This document shows positions 51,347 through 59,311 of a stretch of 64,000 nucleotides of DNA, piece after piece. Location: contig JBPCTY010000047.1 in NCBI GenBank assembly GCA_051011415.1, forward strand, positions 1-64,000, given 5' to 3'. The DNA comes from SZUA-442 sp051011415. GTDB lineage: Bacteria; Actinomycetota; Acidimicrobiia; Spongiisociales; UBA5794. Below the pieces are notes generated by a model. It made no database searches. It saw only the letters and a list, made by a program, of their open reading frames with translations, and was not told the origin of the DNA. Positions within the stretch are counted from its first letter, which is position 1. Every line of letters starts with the position of its first letter. Both the position numbers and the translations under genes were made by a program.

Positions 51347-51450
51347 GGGCTCTGGAGGTTAGAGACTGACCCCTGATAGCGAACTGCATTGGCGGCTTCT
51401 GCAGCGACAGACACGCACGAGCCAGCTGAAACTGTGGTCAAGACGCACTG

Positions 51451-51456
51451 TACGAT
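51451..51456 (+). promoter_or_regulatory. ilvD -10 box
   Basis: TACGAT ends 6 bases before the ilvD ATG at 51463, the standard leaderless spacing in this window. No branched-chain leader peptide or attenuator is apparent in the 116-base region shared with the divergent LCP gene. Confidence 0.55.
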
Positions 51457-51462
51457 CACACT

Positions 51463-53130
51463 ATGTCTCGAAAGATCCATTCTCAAGACGTAACCATTGG
51501 GCCGGCGAGAGCCGGAGCCAGGGCGATGCTCAGAGCAGTTGGCCTTGGCGAGGATGATTTCGGTCGTTCGCAGGTTGGCGTCGTATCAGCTGGCAACGAA
51601 GTGACCCCGTGCAATGTGACAGGCCCGAAGCTGGCAGGTTTCGCAAAAATCGGCGTCCGCGAAGCTGGTGCGGTCGGTCTCGAGTTTGCAACCATCGCGG
51701 TATCTGATGGCATTTCGATGGGTCATGAAGGCATGCGTGCCTCGCTGGTTTCCCGTGAGGTCATCGCTGATTCCGTAGAGCTTGTCATGCATGCCGAACG
51801 CTTCGACGCAATGGTCTCAATCGCCGGTTGCGACAAGTCCCTCCCTGGCATGCTGATGGCGGCGGCGAGGCACAACCTCCCGTCAGTGTTTCTGTATGGG
51901 GGGTCGAGTCTTCCAGGCCGCATCGATGGCAAGGACATCTCGATCGTGGATGTCTTTGAAGGAATCGGTGCACACTCCGAGGGAAAGATCGATGATGATC
52001 GTCTGCTTGCGATAGAGCAGAACGCATGCCCTGGCGCCGGCTCATGTGCCGGCATGTTCACGGCAAACACGATGGCGTCAGTTGGTGAAGCAATAGGAAT
52101 GTCCCTTCCCGGGTCGGCATCTGTACCTGCGGTCGATGCGAGGCTCGACGATTACGCAAGGCAGTCGGGTGAGGCGGTCGTAGCGCTTCTCGAGGCGGAT
52201 ATCCGACCGAGAGACATCATGACTCGCAAAGCGTTCGAGAACGCGATCACCGTGGTCATGGCGCTTGGAGGCTCGACAAATTCTGTGCTTCACCTGATGG
52301 CAATTGCGCACGAAGCAGGTGTTGAGCTGACGCTTGAAGACTTCGACCGGATTTCTCGACGCACCCCACACATTGGAGATATGAAGCCGTTTGGTCGATA
52401 TCACATGGTCGATCTCGATCGCATCGGTGGCGTACCCGTGGTTCTCAAGGCGCTACTCGACGGCGGATTCCTTCACGGCGACACCATGACCGTCACCGGT
52501 CGAACGATGGCAGAGAACCTTGTTGAGGTGGCGGTCCCCGCTGAGCAGGACGTGCTCCTGCCAATCGAGGCTCCGCTCGCGTCGGAGGGAGGAATCGCTG
52601 TGCTGCGGGGCTCTCTCGCTCCTGAAGGGGCGGTCGTAAAGATCGCGGGGATTGAGCTCGATGTGTTCGAAGGAAGGGCGAAGGTTTTCGACGACGAGCA
52701 GCATGCGCTCGAGGCGCTGTGGAACCACGAGCTTGAGAAGGGTGACGTCGTGGTGATTCGCTACGAAGGGCCGATGGGTGGTCCTGGAATGCGCGAGATG
52801 CTTGCAATCACTGCTGCCATCAAGGGTGCAGGCCTTGGCAAGGACGTGCTCCTTATTACCGATGGCCGATTCTCCGGCGGAACGACCGGTCTATGTATCG
52901 GGCATGTTGCACCTGAAGCTGCTCATGGCGGCCCGATGGGACTTGTGGCGACGGGCGATCTCATCAGGGTTGACATTCCGAATCGATCGCTTGATCTTCT
53001 GATAAGCGACGCAGATCTAGCCGATCGTCGTGAGGCGTTCGAGCCTGCCGCACCGAGGTACACAACCGGTGCTCTTGCGAAGTACGCGAAACTTGTCGGC
53101 TCTGCCGAGACGGGTGCTGTTCTCAGCTAG
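51463..53130 (+). CDS. ilvD: Dihydroxy-acid dehydratase
   Basis: IlvD dehydrates 2,3-dihydroxy acids to the 2-keto acids of valine, isoleucine and leucine synthesis using an iron-sulfur cluster. The 555-residue protein has the three cluster-cysteine blocks NEVTPCN, AGCDKSLPGML and CPGAGSCAGMFTANTM, plus GGSTNSVLHL and DGRFSGGTTGLCIGH. Length and order are those of the short bacterial IlvD. ATG 51463 follows TACGAT by 6 bases. No other ilv or leu genes are in the window. The selenoprotein gene starts 51 bases downstream with its own -10 box. Confidence 0.95.
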   Translation: MSRKIHSQDVTIGPARAGARAMLRAVGLGEDDFGRSQVGVVSAGNEVTPCNVTGPKLAGFAKIGVREAGAVGLEFATIAVSDGISMGHEGMRASLVSREVIADSVELVMHAERFDAMVSIAGCDKSLPGMLMAAARHNLPSVFLYGGSSLPGRIDGKDISIVDVFEGIGAHSEGKIDDDRLLAIEQNACPGAGSCAGMFTANTMASVGEAIGMSLPGSASVPAVDARLDDYARQSGEAVVALLEADIRPRDIMTRKAFENAITVVMALGGSTNSVLHLMAIAHEAGVELTLEDFDRISRRTPHIGDMKPFGRYHMVDLDRIGGVPVVLKALLDGGFLHGDTMTVTGRTMAENLVEVAVPAEQDVLLPIEAPLASEGGIAVLRGSLAPEGAVVKIAGIELDVFEGRAKVFDDEQHALEALWNHELEKGDVVVIRYEGPMGGPGMREMLAITAAIKGAGLGKDVLLITDGRFSGGTTGLCIGHVAPEAAHGGPMGLVATGDLIRVDIPNRSLDLLISDADLADRREAFEPAAPRYTTGALAKYAKLVGSAETGAVLS

Positions 53131-53169
53131 AAGATGATGTCGAGGCCGGATGTAGCACCTGCTCCGTAC

Positions 53170-53175
53170 TACGTT
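53170..53175 (+). promoter_or_regulatory. -10 box of the selenoprotein gene
   Basis: TACGTT ends exactly 6 bases before ATG 53182. This is the spacing seen at most leaderless genes in the window and fixes the translation start upstream of the in-frame TGA. Confidence 0.7.
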
Positions 53176-53181
53176 GGCACT

Positions 53182-53436
53182 ATGCAAATCTCACTCGAAT
53201 ACTGCGCAGCCTGAGGCTATACCGACCGTGCCGTGAGCACGGTTCAGGAAGTTCTTGGCAAGTACGAGCACCACATCGACGGTGTGACTCTCATCCCGTC
53301 CCGCGGTGGTGTGTTTGAAGTTCTGGTAGGCGACACTCTCGTTTACTCGAAGAAGGAGACCGGTCGACACGCCGAACCAGGAGAAGTCCTGGTTGCTGTG
53401 ACTGAAGTGCTCGGGCCAGTACCGGAACAGGCCTAG
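53182..53436 (+). CDS. Rdx-family (SelW/SelT/SelH) selenoprotein with in-frame TGA as selenocysteine
   Basis: Reading TGA 53212-53214 as selenocysteine (U) gives 84 residues starting MQISLEYCAAUGYTDRA. The thioredoxin-like Rdx family has a strand, then Y-C-x-x-U/C-x-Y, then helix; later GGVFEVLVGDTLVYSKKETG matches the family's GxFEV...G..(V/I)xSxK region. Cys8 and Sec11 form the C-x-x-U redox motif. A leaderless -10 box (53170-53175) lies 6 bases before ATG 53182, and a hairpin at 53224-53244 fits a bacterial SECIS element. The 67-residue frame from GTG 53233 lacks the first strand and the redox motif and cannot be the whole protein. Redox role is family-based; the partner is unknown. SelA, SelB, SelC and SelD are not in the window. 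Confidence 0.88.
53212..53244 (+). promoter_or_regulatory. Sec codon TGA and candidate bacterial SECIS hairpin
   Basis: Seventeen bases separate the TGA (53212-53214) from the apical loop, the same distance as in E. coli fdhF. The stem pairs ACCGTGC (53225-53231) with GCACGGT (53237-53243), extended by a G-T pair (53224/53244). The five-base loop CGTGA has a G at position 2 followed by T, as SelB-binding loops do. The E. coli bulged U is not present. Confidence 0.72.
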
Positions 53437-53479
53437 AACTCAGCCTCGAGTACCCGGTGTGCGCAGGTACCTTTGCGCC

Positions 53480-53674
53480 ATGCCTTCTGGTCGCTCGAAC
53501 ACCATTCTGATCGCGGATCTGCTGTCTCACGATGGCCCGCACCTTCGCGTGGCCGATGACTTCGTTCGAGCCCAGTGCACGCAATGCGGAGACGCGCTCA
53601 CACACGATCCTCGTTACGACGAGTGGGGTGCGTATTGCACCGACTGCTGGAGCTCTACGGGTCACCTTCGCTGA
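53480..53674 (+). CDS. Small zinc-ribbon protein (two C-x-x-C knuckles)
   Basis: A 64-residue protein with C-T-Q-C at residues 34-37 and C-T-D-C at residues 54-57, a four-cysteine zinc ribbon. The N-terminal half (NTILIADLLSHDGPHLRVADDF) has no recognised motif. ATG 53480 follows TACCTT (53468-53473) by 6 bases, which supports the start and the reality of the gene. It lies 43 bases after the selenoprotein gene. The convergent amidohydrolase gene ends 2 bases away. Function unknown; a nucleic-acid or protein-binding adaptor is possible. Confidence 0.68.
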   Translation: MPSGRSNTILIADLLSHDGPHLRVADDFVRAQCTQCGDALTHDPRYDEWGAYCTDCWSSTGHLR

Positions 53675-53676
53675 GT

Positions 53677-55242
53677 TCAGTCGACCCAGGCTGGTGCATT
53701 CCTGTCGAGCGTGATCGGCTCGCCGTCCACATAGGTCGCGAGCACTTGTGCGTCGTGGATTGCTTGAGCGTCCGCCACGGATGGATCTGTGTCGAGGACC
53801 ACAAAGTCGGCCGGTGATCCAATGTGAAGCGGAGTCGGCTCATGCAACGATCGAGCTGCACCTTGTGTAAAGAGGGCGAGTGAGTCCAACGGCGCAAGTG
53901 CCTCGTCCGGCAAGATGCCATATCGATCGATGGCAGCAGCCATGCCCCAGAGCGGGTGGGGCGGCTCTACCGGGCTGTCCGACGAACCAGCCAGCGGAAT
54001 GCCGGCGTCTGTCATCGATCTGAATGGGTACACCCACCCCCTGCGGGACTCTCCGACCCGTTTGAACAGCCAATCAGACTCCGATGCGAGAAAGGCCGGC
54101 TGGACACAAGCGGTGGTACCCGATTGTGCGAACCGGACGATCTGCTCGGGACTCAGGATCGAGGCATGTTCCATTCGGAGTCGGTCCGGATCGGCTCCTG
54201 CGGCGATGAGTGTCTCGAAGACATCAAGCACTCCATCGACGGCCCGGTCCCCGATGGCATGGATGCACACCGATCCTCCAAGGTCGATCGAGTGCTGAGC
54301 GATAGCGGCGTCCGCGGCTGTGAGGCGATACGTACCCACTCCAGAATCGTCTGCGAACGCTGAGTGCATTGCCGCTGTGTGACCACCGAGACTCCCATCC
54401 GCAAATCGTTTCACCCCGTGCCAACGAAGACGGGGGCCGGACGTCGTGAGCACGTCGGCCGCGTGTTCGAGCATGCGAGGGTCGTCGGTGATGGCGATCC
54501 CGAACACGTTGATGGGTAGTTCGCTTGCGACGGATCTCCAAAGCTCTAGCTCTGCCTCCAGCTGCTCGGAGGGCTGCTCCCCGTAGCCCATCATCGCTCC
54601 GATCGACGTGATACCGAGACCAGCCAATCGATGAAGGCCCGCAATCAACTGCGCCGGTTGGAGTCCTTGGCCGCGGGCGAGTGCTGGGGAGATGAGGCTC
54701 GCAGCGGTTTCCCTGAGGACACCTGTCGGCCTTCCCGCCTGGTCACGGTCGATCGACCCACCGTCGGGGTCGTCCGTGGCAGCAGATATACCGGACTGGT
54801 CCAGCGCAAAACTGTTGGCGACAGCGATGTGACCGCAGTACCGGTAGATCACCAGAGGTCGGTCAGGCACTGCGCGGTCGAGATCGGCTCGACCGGGCAG
54901 ACGACCCTCTTGAAGGTGCTCATCGTCGAGGCGGGTTGCTACGACAGGGGACTCTGGGTCAATCGTGTCAGCGAAGGCCGCAATACGTTCGATCATGTCG
55001 TCGATCGACGTTGCATTCTTGAGGGAGCAGCCAGCAAGAAGTGATGCATACGGAGCGGCATGAATATGGGCGTCCCTGAAGCCAGGGACGATCGTGGCTC
55101 CTGGGAACTGCTCTTCAGATCTTCCGGAAGCAAGCAGATCATCACGCTCACCAATTGCAGCAACGCGGGCACCGTCGATAAGGATCGCTGAGCCCGCTCG
55201 TCCTGCGCCCGTTACGACTGATTGTGCGGATACGACCTTCAC
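53677..55242 (-). CDS. YtcJ-like metal-dependent amidohydrolase
   Basis: A 521-residue amidohydrolase-superfamily enzyme of the YtcJ/NfdA type. VPGFRDAHIHAAPYASLLAGCSL carries the H-x-H metal motif, CIHAIGDRAVDGVLDVFE contains a further metal His, RMEHASILSPEQIVRFAQ another, and LAGSSDSPVEPPHPLWGMAAA the metal-binding Asp. The family hydrolyses amides or carbamates, and the substrate cannot be told. GTG 55242 overlaps the stop of the IMPase gene (GTGA), so the two genes are coupled. No signal peptide is seen. Confidence 0.85.
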   Translation of the reverse strand: MKVVSAQSVVTGAGRAGSAILIDGARVAAIGERDDLLASGRSEEQFPGATIVPGFRDAHIHAAPYASLLAGCSLKNATSIDDMIERIAAFADTIDPESPVVATRLDDEHLQEGRLPGRADLDRAVPDRPLVIYRYCGHIAVANSFALDQSGISAATDDPDGGSIDRDQAGRPTGVLRETAASLISPALARGQGLQPAQLIAGLHRLAGLGITSIGAMMGYGEQPSEQLEAELELWRSVASELPINVFGIAITDDPRMLEHAADVLTTSGPRLRWHGVKRFADGSLGGHTAAMHSAFADDSGVGTYRLTAADAAIAQHSIDLGGSVCIHAIGDRAVDGVLDVFETLIAAGADPDRLRMEHASILSPEQIVRFAQSGTTACVQPAFLASESDWLFKRVGESRRGWVYPFRSMTDAGIPLAGSSDSPVEPPHPLWGMAAAIDRYGILPDEALAPLDSLALFTQGAARSLHEPTPLHIGSPADFVVLDTDPSVADAQAIHDAQVLATYVDGEPITLDRNAPAWVD

Positions 55243-56030
55243 GGTTCAATCAAACCGAGCGGCATGTACGACTCAACAACGGTCCGGAAGTCTTGATGGA
55301 TGTGGCCGTTTGATGCCACGACCAGTCCCATGAATGGGGTCGAATCCCGGCCTATCGGATCGGTCACAATGCCGCCGGCTTCCCGCACAAGAAGAAGTCC
55401 AGCCGCCCCGTCCCATGGAGCGATGCCAAGCTCCCAATAGCCATCGAACCGGCCGGCGGCAACCCACGCAAGATCGAGAGCGGCCGACCCAAAGCGTCTG
55501 AGTCCGTTCACTTCTCTCAACATCTCCCTCACGACAACGGCGAGTTCATCGGCTTTCTCGTCGTGGTCGTATGGAAACCCGGTTGCGACTACGCACCGTT
55601 CGAGTTCCTCCTCGGTTGAGACGCTGACGACATGGCCATTGAGACGCGTGCCCTCGCCCTCGACAGCTGTAAACAGCTCATCTCTAAGTGGGTCGTACAC
55701 CGCGGCGACCTTGGCGATGCCTCCCTCATAAAGCGCAATTGAAATGGAGACCTGTGGAATCGAGTGGACGAAGTTCACCGTTCCGTCGAGGGGATCGACG
55801 ATCCAGAGCCTTCCATCTGCCACATCGCCACCGCTCTCCTCAGCCAGGATCGCATCGTCTGGTCGATGGATGCGAAGAAGGGAGATGATCTCCTCCTCCG
55901 ACGCATGGTCGACTGCCGTCACCGGGTCGAACTTGCCCTTGTACTCGGGATCAGGTGGCGAGCCGAAGTACTTCGCCACGACTTCTCCGCCTGCTTTTGC
56001 TGCTGCTATCGCAACGTGAAGATCGTCCAT
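55239..56030 (-). CDS. Inositol-monophosphatase family phosphatase
   Basis: A 263-residue IMPase-family enzyme. The metal sites are AEESGG (Glu), WIVDPLDGTVNFVHSIP (the D-P-L-D-G-T motif) and GIAPWDGAAGLLLVREAGG near the C-terminus. Relatives act on inositol phosphates, fructose bisphosphate, histidinol phosphate or PAP; the TVNFVHSIP form favours inositol monophosphatase. ATG 56030 follows TACTGT (56042-56037) by 6 bases. The frame stays open to 56504, but that extension is antisense to the lnt gene, rich in Arg, Thr and Ser, and is rejected. Confidence 0.88.
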   Translation of the reverse strand: MDDLHVAIAAAKAGGEVVAKYFGSPPDPEYKGKFDPVTAVDHASEEEIISLLRIHRPDDAILAEESGGDVADGRLWIVDPLDGTVNFVHSIPQVSISIALYEGGIAKVAAVYDPLRDELFTAVEGEGTRLNGHVVSVSTEEELERCVVATGFPYDHDEKADELAVVVREMLREVNGLRRFGSAALDLAWVAAGRFDGYWELGIAPWDGAAGLLLVREAGGIVTDPIGRDSTPFMGLVVASNGHIHQDFRTVVESYMPLGLIEP

Positions 56031-56112
56031 GATGAAACAGTAGACAGACCGCAGACTGGTGGCGTCAGAGAACTCAGAACTGATTGCGACGCCCGTCTCT
56101 ATCCTCTCGGCC
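56031..56112. promoter_or_regulatory. Divergent IMPase / lnt promoters
   Basis: TACTGT on the reverse strand (56042-56037) ends 6 bases before ATG 56030, and TATCCT on the forward strand (56100-56105) ends 7 bases before ATG 56113. These boxes decide both starts; no ribosome sites are visible. Confidence 0.6.
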
Positions 56113-57600
56113 ATGGTCCCCGTTCTCCTGGTTGCGCTGAGTGCCGTCCTCATGTGGGCATCGTTTCCTCCGCTGGGGATTGCTCCGCTTGCATTCATTG
56201 CCCCCGTTCCTCTGTTTCTTGCGATACGACGCGTCGAGCGGCTGTCCGTTGCGGCCGTGCTCGGGTTTGCGTGGGGCGCAGCCTTCTTTGGCCTGCTGCT
56301 CAACTGGCTCATGGTCCTGGGGTTTGTTGCGTGGTTCCCACTCTCGATCTTGATGGGGACCTTCACGGCGGCGTACGTCGTACTGATTTGGGTCTTCAGG
56401 CTCTGGCCTCCTTGGCGCTGGTGGTTGATTGCCGTCGGTGGATGGGTGGCGTTGGAATGGGTTCGAGGGCGCTTCCCATTCGGCGGGTTCCCTTGGGGCG
56501 ACATCGGCTATCCAGCAGCGGGTCTTCCAGGAGCAATTGGCGCGGTGCAGTGGATTGGTCCGGCTGGGTGGACGGTGCTTGTGGTGTCGTTCGCAGCGGG
56601 GCTGACGCTCGTGATCGAGAACAGGAAGGACTGGCGACCCGTTGTCGATTCGGCGAGCGTCATCGCACTGCTGGTGATAGCAGGCGCATTCCTCTCCCCG
56701 TCTCCTGCTGCGCAGGTGTGGCGCACCGCCATTGTGCAGGGAGGTTCGCCGTGTCCCCAGACGCGTTGTCAGAACGAGAACGAGCGGATCTATGAGCGTC
56801 ACATCGAGTTGACGAAGGAGATTCCGGAGGGCTCGGTCGAGTACGTGATCTGGCCGGAGAACTCGACGGGAACTCCATATGAACCAGAGAACAACGATGC
56901 TGTACGGAACGAAATCATTGAGCAGGCGCGAAGGCTCGATGCCTACATTCTCGTGTCGGGCACCAGGCTTGAGGGCGACCAGCAGTTCTACAACGTGAAC
57001 ATCCTCTACTCCCCTCAGGGGGTGAAGGTTGGCGAGTACCTGAAGCGCCACCCTGTGCCGTTTGGCGAGTTCGTGCCGTTGCGGGGTCTGTTCGATTTCG
57101 TGCCCCAGCTCGACCGAGTGCCTCGTGACATGGTGCGGGGAACCGAGCCGATTGTGTTCACCACCGAGCAGGGGGTGCTTGGCAGTCTGATCTCATTTGA
57201 GGGGTCCTTTGCGAGGTCCATGCGTTCGACCGCACGTGCTGGGGCTGAACTGATGACGGTGACAACCAACACTTCCACGTACGGCAAATCGCCTGCGACC
57301 GATCAGGCGATTGCGATGGTCAGAGTCAATGCGTCAGCCGCTGGCCTGGACACGGCATATGCGTCGATCACGGGGAAGTCAACCTTCCTCCAGGCGAACG
57401 GCGATCGTGGGCGCTCGACCGAGCAACTCGAAGAGCAGGTGCTCTATGGAACGCTCCAGTTCAACGCCGATGTTCCGACCCTATGGGTGCGATTTGGGGA
57501 CGTCCTTGCGTGGGTTGCGATGATCGCTGGCCTGCTCGCAGTCGTCGCGCGAGGTCGCCGTGATCCTGCGTCAGCTGATCGCGACGATCGTCCCTCCTGA
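56113..57600 (+). CDS. lnt: Apolipoprotein N-acyltransferase homologue with Ser in place of the catalytic Cys
   Basis: Lnt adds the third acyl chain to bacterial lipoproteins. The 495-residue protein has six to seven N-terminal membrane segments, the GRFPFGGFPWGDIGY block, and a periplasmic nitrilase-like domain. The triad Glu is Glu249 (IWPENST) and Lys is Lys311 (LKRHPVPFGEFVP). At the nucleophile position the sequence is L-I-S361-F-E-G where E. coli has I-C387-Y-E. Spacing matches E. coli (62 and 50 versus 68 and 52 residues), so this is a real Cys-to-Ser change. The start is ATG 56113, 7 bases after TATCCT. A last segment near residues 460-480 re-enters the membrane. Confidence 0.85.
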   Translation: MVPVLLVALSAVLMWASFPPLGIAPLAFIAPVPLFLAIRRVERLSVAAVLGFAWGAAFFGLLLNWLMVLGFVAWFPLSILMGTFTAAYVVLIWVFRLWPPWRWWLIAVGGWVALEWVRGRFPFGGFPWGDIGYPAAGLPGAIGAVQWIGPAGWTVLVVSFAAGLTLVIENRKDWRPVVDSASVIALLVIAGAFLSPSPAAQVWRTAIVQGGSPCPQTRCQNENERIYERHIELTKEIPEGSVEYVIWPENSTGTPYEPENNDAVRNEIIEQARRLDAYILVSGTRLEGDQQFYNVNILYSPQGVKVGEYLKRHPVPFGEFVPLRGLFDFVPQLDRVPRDMVRGTEPIVFTTEQGVLGSLISFEGSFARSMRSTARAGAELMTVTTNTSTYGKSPATDQAIAMVRVNASAAGLDTAYASITGKSTFLQANGDRGRSTEQLEEQVLYGTLQFNADVPTLWVRFGDVLAWVAMIAGLLAVVARGRRDPASADRDDRPS

Positions 57601-57607
57601 GTTGGTT

Positions 57608-57695
57608 TTGCACGTTCCCGGTAGTGGTAAGTAGACTCTCGGCTCCCGAGATCTTTCGGTGCCGTCCGCGCGGGCATTTTTGCCCATAAGGACGG
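57608..57695 (+). promoter_or_regulatory. Promoter and structured 5' leader of the small zinc protein gene
   Basis: TTGCAC (57608-57613) and TAGACT (57632-57637) form a -35/-10 pair with an 18-base spacer. Two hairpins follow: TCTCGG/CCGAGA (57637-57651), which overlaps the expected transcription start, and a longer one pairing CCGTCC (57662-57667) with GGACGG (57690-57695) and, inside it, GGGC with GCCC. This is the only clearly structured leader of its length besides that of the gabT-like gene. Confidence 0.5.
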
Positions 57696-57732
57696 TTCCT
57701 TACTGAAGTACGGAAGAAAGGTACATACGTAC

Positions 57733-57924
57733 ATGTCTGACATCCTCAAGGCTTCGCGGCCCAAGGGTCGGTCTCGTCGTCCGAAGACGTACGACGAGGA
57801 TCGGCAGTGCGCTCACGGTGAGTGCACGACCCAACTCTCGCGGTACAACCGTGCAGAGTTTTGTCACACTCATCGGCCAGTGCGCTACCCGCGTCTGCGC
57901 GGTGTCCTGACGAGCGAGGAATAA
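57733..57924 (+). CDS. Small Cys/His zinc-finger-like protein, highly basic N-terminus
   Basis: A 63-residue protein with N-terminal SRPKGRSRRPK, then C-A-H-G-E-C (Cys26 and Cys31), TTQLSRYNRAEFCHTH with Cys44 and His47, and RPVRYPRLRG. Cys-Cys-Cys-His should bind one zinc. The T-x-L-S-R-Y-N-x-x-E/D-x-C pattern recurs in actinobacterial DNA-binding proteins, but here it stands alone. ATG 57733 is preceded by AAAGG (12 bases upstream, rather far). The gene has its own promoter, a structured leader and a strong terminator, as expected for a highly expressed or RNA-regulated single gene. Function unknown. Confidence 0.75.
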   Translation: MSDILKASRPKGRSRRPKTYDEDRQCAHGECTTQLSRYNRAEFCHTHRPVRYPRLRGVLTSEE

Positions 57925-57952
57925 CCCGCTCACACGGATTGCACAACCATGA

Positions 57953-57990
57953 AGAAGAGCCCCGGTTCCGCCGGGGCTCTTCTGTGTTGT
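57953..57990 (+). terminator. Rho-independent terminator after the small zinc protein gene
   Basis: A perfect 13-bp stem (AGAAGAGCCCCGG at 57953-57965 with CCGGGGCTCTTCT at 57971-57983) closes a five-base loop and is followed by GTGTTGTT. It lies 29 bases after the stop of the 63-residue protein. Confidence 0.85.
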
Positions 57991-58036
57991 TGATGGAGTC
58001 GAAGCATCGCTCGGAGCGGCGCACCGATGTAACCCC

Positions 58037-59305
58037 TCAGGACTCGTAAGCAGCGATTCCTTCGGCGAGAATGTCGATGCCTTGATCCAACTCCTCGGTT
58101 GTCACGTTGAGGGGTGGAATGAAGCGAATGACGTTCCCATCAGGTCCGCAATTCAGGATCAACAGACCCGCATCCAACGCATGGTTGTTGATTGCATCCC
58201 ACGCCGCAGGGTTCGGAGTGTTGCCTCCATCGACAAGTTCGATCCCGATCATCAGTCCAAGTCCCCGCACATCACCGATCGTGGCGTGACGGTCCTTGAG
58301 AGCATTCCATCTGGCGAAGGCATGCTCGCTCAACGCAGGCACACCTGGGACGACCTTCCGAAGCTCAGCAACGGTCGCCGCTGATGCTGCACACGACACA
58401 GGGTTGCCACCAAAGGTCGTTCCGTGTGAGCCAGGTGTCCACTGGTCAAGAAGCTTCTCATTGGCTGCCACCCCGGACAGCGGCAATCCGTTGGCGATGG
58501 CTTTGCCGAGCACGAGGACGTCGGGTCGGACGTCGTAGACCTGGCTAGTGAACCAGTCGCCCGTGCGTCCGAACCCGGTCTGGACTTCGTCCATGATCAG
58601 CAGTATTCCGTGCTCATCTGCAATCGCTCTGATCGCATGAATGAACTCCCTACTTGCTGGGTAGTACCCGCCTTCTCCTTGCATCGGCTCGATCAGGAAG
58701 GCGGCCACTTCTGTCGGGGTGACCTCGTACTTGAACAGCATCTCGAGTTCACGCAGAGCGTGTGCATTCGCTTCTTCCTGGGATACTCCCCATCCGAACG
58801 GATGGGGATACGGGACGACGAAGGTCGAAGGAACGAGTGGCATGTAGCCCTGCCGATACTTCGCTTTCGAGGTCGTGTAGGTAACCGAACCCATGGTTCG
58901 ACCGTGGAAGCCCCCACGGAAGGTGATGACTCCCTGGCGTCCGGTCGTCTTTCGAGCGAGCTTCACCGAGGCTTCAACTGCCTCCGCCCCGGAGTTCAGG
59001 AACAGCATCTTGTCAATCGTGTCAGGCGCCACGTCGAGGATCGCTTCGGCGGCCTCGACGAGGCTTGCGTACATAAACGATCCGCCGGCATGCCAGACCT
59101 TGTTCAACTGTGCTTGAGCGGCAGCCACAACCGCGTCCGGTCTGTGGCCGAGGTTGGTCGTTGCAATCCCGCAGGCAAAGTCGAGGTACTGCTTTCCGTC
59201 GGCGGCTGTGAGCCAACTTCCCTTGCCCTCGATCATCTGATGGTCGCTGTCGGCAGCGATTACGGGTGCAATTACGTTGTGGAACCTGTCCTGTACTTGT
59301 GTCAC
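58037..59305 (-). CDS. gabT: Class III aminotransferase, GABA/acetylornithine type
   Basis: A 422-residue class III PLP aminotransferase. YLDFACGIATTNLGH, FLNSGAEAVEASVKLARK, GGFHGRT, LLIMDEVQTGFGRTG and the PLP-lysine site VLGKAIANGLPLSG are all intact, with TTFGGNPVSCAA following. Substrate specificity between 4-aminobutyrate, ornithine derivatives and others cannot be decided, so the symbol is tentative. GTG 59305 has ACGGAG 6 bases upstream, and this site lies in the 3' arm of a perfect 9-bp inverted repeat. A 16-codon leader ORF precedes it (59357-59407), suggesting translational control. A GABA-related amidotransferase-like gene lies at 32080. Confidence 0.85.
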   Translation of the reverse strand: MTQVQDRFHNVIAPVIAADSDHQMIEGKGSWLTAADGKQYLDFACGIATTNLGHRPDAVVAAAQAQLNKVWHAGGSFMYASLVEAAEAILDVAPDTIDKMLFLNSGAEAVEASVKLARKTTGRQGVITFRGGFHGRTMGSVTYTTSKAKYRQGYMPLVPSTFVVPYPHPFGWGVSQEEANAHALRELEMLFKYEVTPTEVAAFLIEPMQGEGGYYPASREFIHAIRAIADEHGILLIMDEVQTGFGRTGDWFTSQVYDVRPDVLVLGKAIANGLPLSGVAANEKLLDQWTPGSHGTTFGGNPVSCAASAATVAELRKVVPGVPALSEHAFARWNALKDRHATIGDVRGLGLMIGIELVDGGNTPNPAAWDAINNHALDAGLLILNCGPDGNVIRFIPPLNVTTEELDQGIDILAEGIAAYES

Positions 59306-59311
59306 GAGTTT

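Noticed and set aside
53233..53436. Separate 67-residue gene from GTG 53233
   Set aside because: It lacks the first strand and redox motif of the Rdx fold, and has neither ribosome site nor -10 box at the right distance; the frame continues upstream through TGA to a well-supported ATG.
56031..56504. N-terminal extension of the IMPase gene
   Set aside because: It is antisense to lnt, low in hydrophobic order, and TACTGT fixes the start at 56030.
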